Shown here one piece after another: positions 35,701 through 49,000 of a stretch of DNA of 64,000 nt (positions are counted from its first letter, which is position 1; each line of letters starts with the position of its first letter). The stretch lies in NCBI RefSeq assembly GCF_905163445.1, contig NC_053191.1, forward strand, positions 16,864,001-16,928,000. The letters are read 5' to 3'. Source of the stretch: Pararge aegeria. Lineage: Eukaryota; Arthropoda; Insecta; Lepidoptera; Nymphalidae. Below the pieces are notes generated by a model. The model was not told where the DNA came from. It worked only from the letters and a program-made list of their open reading frames with translations, and searched no databases. A program made the position numbers and the translations under genes.

Positions 35701-37023
35701 ATGCTAGGTTTATTTGGTTACAAGCCAAGTCGAAGCCAGATCGGTTTAGCTGTGAAATCGTGCTTAAGTTAGAAAGTTTATATTTTTAAATACCCCGAGA
35801 ACATTACTTATAAGTTATATACCTGATGATTTCTGGGGTAATAGGATAAAATATACAATTAAAGAACCGGCCCAAGAACCCATAACCAGCCCACTATAGG
35901 ACACGGGACCTCTAATAATAAGAAGGGGTTCAATCAATCAATCAATCAAATCTTTATTCAGTTTAGGCTATAGTTACAGCACTTATAGACGTCATACATT
36001 TTTTTGTTTTATAAATATAACTAGCCGACCCGTGCAACTTCGTCTGCACCAAATCGGTTATTACCGGAAAACACAAACAAAATGTCATTTTCTGAATCCT
36101 AGCTAGATCGATTTATCGCCCCCGAAACCCCCTGTATACTAAATTTCATGAAAATCGTTGGAGCCGATTCCGAGATTCCAATTATATATATACAAGAATT
36201 GCTCGTTTAAAAATATAAGATAATAACACTTATATTGATGTAAAAAAAAAACTACAATGATCATGTTTAATAAAATTTAGTTCTAAAGCATTAATTAATT
36301 ATTTGTTATGTTATTATTGTTATATCAACACTATAGCATTCATGTATAAATTAATGTTTGGGTAAATTTATTAATATAATGCATTTAATCCATCATCACC
36401 TATGTTAAGGTTAAGGCCGTTGTCCACCAAGCTAACCCAGTGCGGATTGGTGGACTCCACACACCTTTAAGAATATTATGGAAAAATGCTCAGGCATGCA
36501 GGTTTCCTCACGATGGATTCGAACTCGCCCCCCTTAAGTGAAGTCGAAGTCCTACCCAAGTTTAGGCCGTAGTCCACCACGCTGGCCAAATGCAGGTTGG
36601 TAGACGTCACACACCTTTTAGCAGGTTTCCTCACGATTTTTTCCTTTACCGTTAGAGCAAAGTGATATTTTTAAATTAAAAACGATCAAAACTCCGAAAA
36701 GAGGTGCGTGCCTGAGATCGAACTTGGTCACTCCGAAAGCCGAAGCTCTAACCACTAGGCTATCACCGCTCAAAACTAAGCAATAGCAATGATGGCTCTT
36801 AATATTGAATTATCTTTTATCAAATTTGTAATTAACACTAAAGTTGTATTCTTATTGCAGTTCAGAAAATGATCCGCCGAAAAGGCAAACGAAGGTGAGA
36901 CTCTTTGAATATTATTTAATAGCTACTAGCTAGCTAATAATGTGTGTGTCGGTGTGCTCGATTGCGTGTGCGTGTGCGTGCGTGCGTGTAGTGTGCGAGA
37001 GTGTGTGTGCGTGTGAGTGTGAT

Positions 37024-37066
<43 letters not shown>

Positions 37067-40000
37067 CAGAGTGTGTCTATGCGTGATCGTTTATGTGTGA
37101 GAATGTGTGTGTGAGTGTGATTATTTATGTGTGGTGTGTGTTTGTGTGTGTGAATGTGTGTTAATGTGTCTGTGTGTCTGTTTATGTTAGTGTTTGTGTA
37201 TGGCATCACAGCTCCCGAACGAATGATGCAATTTTAATTTTATTTTTTATTTAAAATTAATTATTAGTCGGGATTGTTCTTAGATTTGTTTAAAAAAATC
37301 TTTCAGGAGTTTCTTAAATTGTTAATTTATATAGTTGCTTTTTTACACTAGATGGCAGCCGCAAGGCATTACGTGAAAATGACCATACTCCTTGGTTGCT
37401 GGATCTTCTTTACGCTAATTTTCATGATGTATAATGAGCGGGAGGACATCGTACGGGGCTCATCTGTCAGTCCTGGAGAAACTAAGAGTAAGTACCTGTT
37501 AACGCCACTTTACGCGCTATTTTATTTCATTTTGAATACATGTTCACGTTCATGTACACCTTTGACCATAAATTGTATTTTTATATTTATACACATTTGT
37601 GTATTTTCCATGTATATACAACGTAGATTTAATATTGACAATGAACCTATGGAGGCGACTAAATATAACATTTTGATAAACAGATTAAATCCACAGAACT
37701 TCCCTTATCGTACAGAGAATTGTCACCACTATATATAAGAAACTGCAGTCATGTTCTTGTCTCGATTAACGTTCACAAATCTTGCTCACCTCACGCAGGT
37801 ATAAGACCAGACTAGACCGTTAGACTAAACAAGCTAGGTATTACAAGGTCTTCGGTGAACGACCTGTGACTGCTGTGTTGAAACTGCACTCTCTGCCAAT
37901 AACGTATGCGTTTTGTTTACAACACGTACGAGTATTGAATTATGCGGACCCTCGCGATTTAGTCCGCTAATGAATCAACCTTCAAAGATAGACATATGCT
38001 GTCGCTTTCGTCGGCTTTTCTTTAGAACTTTTCAAGAGGAGCGACTTTGTCTTACATGATTTTATCGAAACTTTAACCGTTTACGCTCTCAAAGAAAAAA
38101 AACCCCGATTTTGAAACTTTCTCAGTTGGTGCTATGCTCCTATTTGTCTTAGCGTGATCATATAGCTTATAGCCTTCCTCGATAAATGGGCTATCAAACA
38201 CTAAGAATTTTTTTCAAATTGGTCCAATAGTTTCTGAGATCAACGAGTTCAAGTAAAACTCCAAATTGTACTCTCTTGATATGTATTTATATCTCTGTAA
38301 CTACTTTTTTTCTTTGGTGTAAAATAAAAGTGTATTCATTCAGTGTATTCATATAATACATACATTAATAAAATCTATTTTTAGGCTCAGGCTATCCCAA
38401 CAATTAAGACTTCAGTTCGATCCCCGTAATAAAGCGAATAAAGCCATGAGTAGGTTCAATTATATTAAACATTAAATTTTATCTAATTATTCAGAATTAT
38501 GTTTATAATTATAAAAAATTAAATGAGATACAATCTATTTATTCAAGAAAATAATATGTAAATGATATTATGGTATTTAAATAAATCTATATTACCCGGG
38601 TGTATCAAGAATACTTCGTGTACCCATATACTTTATTGCAGTGAGGTACAACCTTTACGCAATCGGGACACTAATCATAAAACACGTGTTGTAATGTAAA
38701 ATAAAATACTCGTGTTTTATATTATTTGTTTTACACTACACTCTACAGGTTAGCTTATTGTCAAAATAATTTATCTTTTCCAGGTTACGTTCTCAACATA
38801 TCAGATGTTCAGCTGTCGATGTTAGTTAAGCTGTCGGGACCGTTTCTCACCGAGCAGGCGGAAGGCCGGCTGAATAATACGAGACGAGACGAGGCAAGGC
38901 GGATGGATGTGTGGCTTGAGAGATGGCCAGTGGATAATCAGGGTCCTATAATAGAACCTGATGCTACTGCTAAAGAGGTTTGTATCACGATATTCTGTGA
39001 CACTTAATAAATAACGAATCTAGAATTCGTGGTTGAATTTTCCTTCCTCAAAATTGTACTATACAGCCGCTTTGTTATCTGTTGGGATGATTCTAAGGAT
39101 ATCTCAAGCAACCAAATATATTTTGCCAGTAAGATGTTGTGGTCGAACACGAATAAATATACGAACCATGATAATATACCTAACACTTCTTTTTGGGGCG
39201 GTCGTGTTATAATCTCAAAATGATTGTAATGGTAATACGAGATGGTGACAAATGAAAAAGAGTTATGAGTTTCTTTCAGACCAAGCTATAATTGGAGATT
39301 TAATAGGGTTCGTAGCTTTTCAATTTTTAATTTTAATCATAATTTTTTTCACTATTAGGGCGGCCTAAAAGTATAGACAAACAAAAGCTTTGAAACTCAA
39401 CAAAAATCTGCAAATTTGACTATAACTATTTGATATTTCAGACATCTGAACCCTGGTCGATACTATTACAAGAAGAAGACCTCGACTTCAGCGAGGGGGA
39501 GTCTCGGTCTGCCGTCTTAGCTCTACATTCAAATCTGACCAATCAAAGCGGCGTATACGCATTACGTATGCGCACGACAGCCAACCAGACAGCGCCATTT
39601 GCGTTAAAGTACACGATCGATCCGTTAGATGCCAGTAGTGGTGTTATATACGCCTGTATATTACTCTTTGGACTGTATGTGCTGATTATTTTTGAGGTAA
39701 GTGCAGTTTTTATGTATTCGTATTTACCTACGATAGTTATTTGCTTCGAGTTATATACAAAATTTATGCCACACAATAGCATGAATTCTTCACGATGTTT
39801 CCATCACCGTAGAAGCAAATGATATTTTAGCCCATTGTTTGAATCTATCTTGATATTGGCACAGAAATAGCTGGAGACGGAGATAGTGTACCTACTTTTA
39901 TCCCGAAAAGACCCCCAGCACGGCTAGCATGGACAGGAGACTATTTTCTCTCCGGGGAAAGGATAAAAATGTATCTTCTCCCACAGCTTATTAACTCTCT

Positions 40001-43000
40001 AAACACTGGCGCACAAGTGGAAATAATATCCAAATAATGTGATATAATAAACGGGGATAAGCTTTTCTTATTTCCTGTTCCAGTGCTTAAGCAGATCGAC
40101 ACGTTAGTTATATTCCTTGACAGGACAGGATATTACCGGGGGATATAGTTTTTGTCTCCTGCCCGGGCTAACCCTACAGGGGCCGTTTCCTTGGTATTCA
40201 TTGAACATCTTTCGGTAGATATCTATGCATCTTACCTCTTGCTTCCCGAAACTCGTCACAGAATATATAACTTACGACCTGAGGACGGGTAAATAATGCT
40301 TTTAAGCCTGGGTAACTGAATAAATCCTTCAAAATGATTCAAAATAAGCCTAGCATTTAAAGCATTTAATAGTTATTGCTTAGTTAGTGCACGTTATTAA
40401 AAAACGCTGACCGCCTTTCGTATTCTACTCCGATCTTTGTGTTTCTATTCTACCTTCATTGTCCTAACTTCGTAGTGGTATACAAATAAAGTCTAAAAAA
40501 AAACAGACACGTACATATTAAAACAAAATTTAATTGTTGTCTGAAAGCTCATCTGGTGCTTTACATGTTTTTAATGGCGGTGAGGTGGCCTTAACATTAG
40601 GTGAGCTCTCTCGTTTATCAGCTGTAGAAGTAAAATAAATAAGAACCTATAAACTTAGCGGCTAAAAGTTAAATAAGAGACATTCCGAATTGAGTCTTGC
40701 GACACATATGTTCGGACTCTTTCCCCTTCTTATTCTTTAGGGTGTGCAGTTACAATGTAAGCCATATTTAATCTACCTTAAACCATCCCTATGCAATCCG
40801 TTACCGCTGGTTTTATCAAACACATTATCTTTATCAGAAAACCTTTTGATCCGATTGTTTATGGCATTTGACTAAAGATGCGCGGCTATCGTATGACGTC
40901 AAAATATACATCCGGATAACTTTGTTGTGGGTACTAGATCAGCGCGCGTTTGGAACCCTTCTAGCTTTAAGTTTGAGTTAGTTAATTTAGGTATGACCAT
41001 CACCTCATAATAGGGGAGACATATGTACTAATGCTTCAATACTAAAGTCAGTGGCGTTCCTAGGTCTTGAATTTGAGCTAATCTAAGTCACCATTCTTAT
41101 TGTGCTCAAGAAATGACAAACAATATCAATAAATCTTTGAAAAACACTACGATTAAGGTCAACACGCGAATTATGACTGGACATTTTGATTGATAATTGG
41201 TTGGATAAAGAAGTTTCTGATTTCTTTTTTAAAGAAAATTAAAAAATAAATCACAGAACTCCAAGTGTTTCGGTGAGTTCTGGTCTCTTTGATTTTATAG
41301 CACCTGGTAATTTATGTCATAACCAGGCGAGTTCCAACCATTCTTTTCTTTACAAAAAGAATATGCAATACCAACGAACAATTTATTTTAATGGGAGCAT
41401 CAAACAGAGTTCTACAGATTCGGCGCGGCGCTTATCGCGTTCGGCTGGTTGCTACCACAGAGTGCACAGAGACAGAGTAACGTCGTGCTTGCAGTATCGT
41501 AGACAAAGAGTAAAAGTGTTTATTATTTTGTGAATTTCATTTCGGAATATTCGAACCAAATTTAAGAGAGATATTTATAGATAGATAGATAGATAGATAA
41601 ATTCTTTATTGCACACAATTAAGCGATAAAGATAATATAAAATGAAAACATAAATATAAGAAGAATAAAAATGCGCAAAGGCGGTCTTATCGCTTTAAGC
41701 GATCTCCTCCAATCAACTCTTAATGAAAGAAGAAAATGATTATGGAAACAGGATAGTGCAATTTTAAAAATATGTCATAACTTAAACTGCATCTACTATA
41801 TTTAACAAAAATACATAAATAGCTAATACAAATACAAATAATATAGTAATATACATACACTAATAAATATATATATATTATATACATATATATATATATA
41901 TATAAATATATACAAATACATACAGAGAAAATATATAAGTTTACGACTCCGTAGATAAATAATATTAATGTTATATTATTTATAGTAACGCAACCCCGGG
42001 TTTTCGGCTTGTATGGAAGTACCGCCACTGACTAAAGTGCCTACATAAAGAATTTGAATCAATACTATATTACAAAACTACAGAGTTTGTTTGGTCTCAG
42101 GAACTAGTTACTGATTGGAATTTGAATAATCTTTTTGTGCTGGATAGTCCAATTAAAAGGCTATGTAACGTCACGCTACGATCAATAAAAGCGGATAATC
42201 AATGAAAAATGTCGGAAAGACATAATTACTTATGAACGTGTGTACTTTACATGCTTTAGAAGTACATTATTTACTGTCTCTGAGACTTATCTGTGAAACC
42301 GAAACTCTAATTGTCTTTGAGTAAACCATTTTTGCATAGTTTATACTGAAATAAATCAAACACTACCCTCATATCGCATGCTAAATTAAAATCAAGTGAC
42401 TCCTGCCACTGTATTAGATACTGGTCGCGTAGCGTAGGTACTATGCACGTGTCAGTCTTTAATATATCTATATATAAGTGTTTACTTATGACAATAGGGT
42501 TGTCATAAGTAAACACTTAGAATGTTTTGAATTCTGAATGCCTAAATTCTTCTACTGTTCGAAATACCAGATCATTTCTACCGCGCACTTGCAAATTATG
42601 GAACAATCTCCCATCTGATGTGTTTCCTCAAAAATACAATCTAGGGTTATTCAAGGGGCGGATAAACAAATTCCTTAAAAGCCGGCAACGCATCGGTGGC
42701 TCCTCTGGTCCTGCAGATGTTTATGGGCGGCGGCGATCACTTAACATCAGGTGACCCACTTGCTCGATTGCGTAAAAAAAAAAACAGTTTGTATGGAAAA
42801 ATAAATATGCTTCTTTACATTTAAAATTTTTTAAGGTATTTATGAAATATTTATGAAATGTTCTTATGCACCCTTCAACATCGTTATTCAAATATCGTAA
42901 TTCGGTTACACGTTGTACATATATATCTTATAAGGTTTACTCACTATAACCTTTTTTATAGCAATAAAATTTGTTCTAAAATAATGCAATATTTGCGTAT

Positions 43001-46000
43001 GGTGTTTTTATAAGTTTGATATTAATCAGTATCAAAATAAATACGTTATTCATCGTGTTTACAAAAAAAACGAAAGACCTACTATATAAATATCTTACAA
43101 CGGATATCGACAGACATAAGAAATCCTCGTTTTCCAAAGTTTACCTCACTACCCTGCCAACGATACACGTGTTGCGATGATAAATATCTGTACAAATAAC
43201 CATATACTCGTATTTTATAATAAAACTAACTATTAAGTCGAAGTAGATTTAAAACCATAGTATTTTCTATCTTGTTACGTTTTAATTAAGATTGTAAATT
43301 GATTGTCCGTTTTGTAAAACGTTGATGTAATCTTTAACACTACTTTAATGACAGACTTAATTATATCAATTAATTTTAAGTCATAAGTCATTAGTCAACA
43401 TGTGCAATGAAGACTTATGACGTAGAATATTTTTACCTACTTACCTATATTTTCCAAGCCGCTTTCTTTAATCTTTAATGGCATGGGTAGGGACGAATTA
43501 AGCGCGCGGAAAATAATGCTTGAAAAAAAAAGAAACGTTTACTACAACTACAACGATTTTTTTTTGATTTTTTTTTTTTATGTTTCGTAAAACAATAGTT
43601 AGAACTGTCTGGCATGCAGGTATGTTTTCTCACGATGTTTACCTTCAACGTTAAAGAAAGTAATATTTTATTGGATAAAACGCACATATTATACTCCTAC
43701 CCTGTGTACTGACGTACGTCACGATAAAGCCCTTAACATATTCAAGAAACGTTTGTAAATCCTTTTCTTATCTATGTAACAAATAACATGATAGTACGTA
43801 GTATACTGTATAAATATGTATATATCTACATAATAAAGTAAGTGTTTGGTACTTAGTAGTATATATATTATGTTTCTTCTGTGTGTATTATCAGGATTAA
43901 TGTGTATGTAGTTTATTATTATTATTAAAATGTATATTTACCAATAAATATATATATTCGTACATACGTATATATAAATATATATATACGTCAAAGGTTG
44001 CCTGAAAGAGATCGCATTAGCGATATGACAGCCTTTGCGCACTTTTCTAATCTAAGTTTCTTCTGTGTATGTATACTTCTGTGTATACATGTAACGTTAT
44101 ATGAAATGTGTGTGTGCGCAATAAGGTTTTCAAACAAAAAAAAAACCAGAGGTTTGACCATCGTGTGTTCAAACACCGCTCCGTCCTAAACACTAGGCTA
44201 TCAACACTTTCCTTAGTGATACTGGCCATATACCTCGAAAGATAGAGCTGCATGCCAGGGATTTAACTCAGTCCCCCGAGAGGGAGGCAGGCAGGAGAAC
44301 CATTAGGCTATCGCCGCTTGTAAATAATTTACTTGGTCGTTCATTTGTTTTTTATGTTTCCGTTGCCATGTTGGTTGGTAAAGAAACCAACATAATAGAT
44401 ATTTATATAAAAGTCAAAAAAACTAAAATGGAAATGGGTAGAAATGTGTGCAGGCAACAAGGCAAGACAGGTAGGCAAAAAGAGATACAGAATGGTATCC
44501 GGGAGAAGGGAAGCGATCTAGAGGCCGGCAACGAATTAGGTAGAACGATGATTTTGTCGGAATGATGGGAGCAACGTGGCAAAGACAAGCGTGAGAGAGA
44601 TGAACGAAAACGAATTGAGAATTCCTTCGTTCAAAGGACTTACTGAAAGTGCGAAACTGTTATAAAATATAACTAGATGTGGCCTGCGGTTTCCCTCGCG
44701 TAAATTAGGGGACTGCTACATAGGCTACACCTACCTCAATAAATCAGATACCAAACGTAAATTTTTTTCAATGGTACTGGAAGTGCCAAATCTACAAACT
44801 TATGATACTATGTACTGATAGTATTTCAACTCATTTAAACATATGGGGCGAATAATATGCGTTCTTGCTACTGTAGCTTTAGTCACCCACTCTAAAACCT
44901 TCAATCACGTAAACATTGCAAATAGTAAATGCCCGTCCCGAGGACCTACTCCGATTTTGCCTTCATTAAAATACTCTGAATTCCCTTTAACAAACTGCAT
45001 TAATAATGTTCGGCTTGACCGCAGCACTACATATTAGGCGATAGCAGTTCGTTTTTTTGGCGGTGAACCAAGTCAGCAAGTGGATGGATACCCGTCTTCG
45101 GAAGTTTGAAAGATAACTTCCTCCTCCTAGCCTCAGCTCAGCTCCTATCCCTTACAAAAAATATTTATGTTTTTACAATTTCTAAATAGTGCTTTATTAC
45201 TACATTATTATTATTATATTATGTTTTCATACTTGAAAAAGACTACGATTAATTAAATGTTTTCTTTCCCCAGATCATCAACCGTACCATGGCAGCGGTG
45301 CTAATATCTACAACATCGCTGGCAGTTCTCTCTCTGATCGGAGAGAGACCTTCCTTGTCCGAGCTGGTCTCTTGGCTGGACATGGAAACCCTGCTGCTGC
45401 TGTTCAGCATGATGATCCTAGTTGCAATAATGGCGGAAACTGGGATGTTTGACTTTTTAGCTGTTTTTACTTTCGAGGTCAGTATTTACTACTAAGTACG
45501 GACGGAATTTATCCAGCACTGTCCAGCTTCGTTTCTCGGATAGCAAGTTAAGCCGTCAGTTTCGGTTATTTTTATCTACTTTCAATTTACACGTTAAAGC
45601 TCACAACACAAGCCGCATTTAGGCAGCCTTAAGGGTTCAACCGCTTTATAAATATCTATCTTCTCGATTTGGGATGGCAATGGTCACCGCATCGCTACGC
45701 TCGCACTTGCTATAGGATCTCTTTTGCACTAAATTATTTATGTTATTCTTTGATTTTTGTTTTTGGAGACAAAAATCGCACCGATATGTCGCAAATCGTA
45801 TAGCGATGCGTTAAAGGTTATTTTAATCTTTTGTTTTTGTCGAATTTAATTTTGAAGAATTTTGAGCAAATTAAACTTTATCTATAATTGCTAACTGCTT
45901 AAACGTGTCGTCTCCGATCCTTTCAAAGGTCACAAAGGGCAAGCTTTGGCCGTTGATCACGCTGCTCTGCGCAATCACGGCGATCCTCTCCACGTTTTTG

Positions 46001-49000
46001 GACAACGTCACCACCGTGCTATTAATGACGCCAGTAACAATCAGGTAACAATCAGGGACAGCTAAGTATATGATAAGAAACTTGCTTTAGCGTTAAAAAT
46101 AAACATCTTTAGGAAACTTGAGAGTTTTCCAAAGTCGTGCGAAGTCTTAAAATCACTTGCTTTAACGATAAAGTTAAATGTCGTGAGGAAATCTGCATGC
46201 TCTTAGAGTTATAAAGAGTCCAGTTCACATTTGGCCATCGTGGTAGACACTTGTGCCTTGAAAGTGGTAGTGGGTCAGTAATGGGTCGCGTACGATGTTT
46301 CAATCGAGTGCTCTCTACCGCGCCAAGCGCGTTGATACCTGTTAAGCAAGACGTATTAACTGTAAGATTATTATTATTATTATATAATAGACTAAGCAGC
46401 TTTCACTGATGCGTCTATATCATTTCTTGCGCTCTTTGTCTTTTTGATGTTTATCCAGTCTATTCTTAAACTGATTCAGTGATTCTGCAGTCACTACATC
46501 TTCAGGCAAGGCATTCCACATTTGTATTACTCTATTGCTGATAGTGATATTCAAGTGTGAGGCCATAGCCCCTTAATCTGGGGTAACTCTTTTTTAAAAA
46601 TATTTCCTCAAAATTTGGAATGTTGTAATACTTATTTAATATTTTATGAATTTGAGCTATGACAGCGCCTTTATGAAGAGGACAACTGCCTTGTTAAAAC
46701 AAGTTATATAAAATTGCTTAAAACCCACAGAACTGAAAAAAGCTAGAGGTATCGGGGTTCGAACTCAGCCCCCGAAAGAGAAGGCAGATTCCTGATCACT
46801 AGGGTATCACCGCTTTTTTCAACTACAACTAAAAATCTCTTTTCAGACTATGTGAGGTGATGGATATGGATCCGGTGCCGATACTGATGTCGATGGTGCT
46901 GTTCAGCAACATAGGTGGTACCGCCACGCCAGTTGGAGACCCACCTAACGTCATCATCGCTTCTAATAAAGCTGTTGTGCTAGCTGTAAGTCAGTTTCTC
47001 CACTGGTAGTTGGCCCACCAATGGTTAAAGAAAGTAGGACCGTAGGGGACCGAAGTAACGTATGAAGGCGATACTAAAATGGTGTCTTTAGCGAGTGCTA
47101 TATTTTGTTGCAAAATCTTTTATATCATTATCGGCATATCAACCGATTACCGGGCAAGGTTCTATTCCCACAATGAGAAGGGGTTACAGCCGTAGTCCAC
47201 TAAGTAGTCCAGTCCTGAAGTAGTAACTAAATTGAAAAAATTTAAAACCCCCGACACGTTAAATTTATAACCATACTAGCTGTTGCCCGCGACTTCGTCT
47301 GCAATTGATTTTGTTTTTAAAGTATTCTGTATCGCTAAGCCTTCAATGAGTATAGTAGTATATATATATATATATATAACATGTGACTCAACTAATTATA
47401 GACAAATAATGTGCAATAAAAAAAAAATGCGACTATAATTAAAGGTAAGCTATCCTATCTCTTAAGTTGGACCAGACTGCTCACGGTGTACCAATTTAAT
47501 TTGAAATCGGTTAAGTAGTTTAGGAGTCCATCGCGGACAAACATCGTGACAGGAGATTTATATATATTAAGATTGTGCAAAAATATTTAATTCTCCATTT
47601 TGTAGTGGCGGCCACCTTGGTTTTACAATTTGTCATAGTGTATAAATTTCTACTAGTCAATCCCTTTTATTTTATATCCATATAGAGGGAGTTGAAAAAT
47701 ATGTATTCCGCCATTTTGTGGCGGCGCCCATCATGGGCCGATTTTCATCAAACATAGCTAATAACGCTTCCGACTAATTCACCTGTCAAACAAAAAACGC
47801 AAATCAAAATCGGCTCATCCGTTTGGAAAATACGATTCCACAGACAGACACACCCATAGGTAGAAACCTTTATCAACAAAACAAATACAATTGCCAATAA
47901 TACCTATTATTCAAAGCTTGTATAGTATCTGATAAAGGCTGAGGTATACTGTAGTAATTTTATCTACGTCCATAGTATAGCATTGTAGTAATTTTATCAC
48001 TGTTTTTTATTTCTAGCACTGAAACCACTGTTTCCAAACCTTGAAGGGCATTGTTTAACTCCTTTCAGGGCATCAACTTCACAAACTTCACAATGCACAT
48101 GAGTTTGGGCATCGTCGCCGTGTGTATACAGACGTACTTCCAGCTCCGATACATTTACAGAGACACCAGCAAGCTGAGACTTAACGTGCCTAGAGAGATA
48201 CAAGGTAACTAAGCGGAATTATATATGATTCCTCTAGACATATTTGACTAGAACAGTCATTTTATTCGTAAACAGTATAGACCTGAGTAGACATGTCGCT
48301 TTCATTTTTTATTCCTTGAAAGGCTGAACAATTCAGAAAGTATGAGCCTCTAAAATTACAGATAATACACCTTTTTAACTCCATGTTTAGAGGACTCAAA
48401 GATAAATTAAAAAAAAAACCAACATGAAAGAAAGGAAGATAAACCTAGACGTAATCTTTCTTAAAACTTTCATGACGAATACTTGAATCTGCTCAGTTTT
48501 GGAAGTGAAAACAGGGGAATAAGATTTCATCATATTTTTCGTTCAAAGAACGAAGCCGTAATCGGTTTCTACACGGCATCGTACCGGAACTGTAAATCGC
48601 TTTTGGCGGTTTTTTAGCTGGCCCACTTAATGGTAAGTGAAAACCATTAAGTGGGCCAGAAAACCTTTGACTATAAACAGAGTAATACTTCACAGGGTAT
48701 GCAAACAGCAGAAAAATTGCATTAAACGGCAAAAATCCTGCTCTTACAAGAGTTATGTATAAATTTTTGGGTTGGCAGTGCTTTTGTGAATGTATGAAGT
48801 GAACGCCACTGCACGCAGTGATGCCGCCCTGTCCATTAATCGAGGTGTAGGTGTTAAGCCCAATGTGCCTGTAATACACCGGCAACCACGACCTTCAGAC
48901 CGGAACAGCATTTCGACAATTCGCTGTTTAACGGCAGAAATAAGTATTGCGAGAGTACTTCTCCGGAAGAGCTCTGTAAAAAAAGTCTGCTGCTAAACGT

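Noticed and set aside
36934..37209. 91-codon His/Thr-rich minus-strand ORF
   Set aside because: Produced by the GT microsatellite.
37488..37738. Continuation of the exon 4 ORF to 128 residues
   Set aside because: A strong donor (gtaagt) ends the exon, and the family continues in exon 5.
41720..42028. 102-codon Tyr/Ile-rich minus-strand ORF
   Set aside because: AT-rich low-complexity sequence; no domain.
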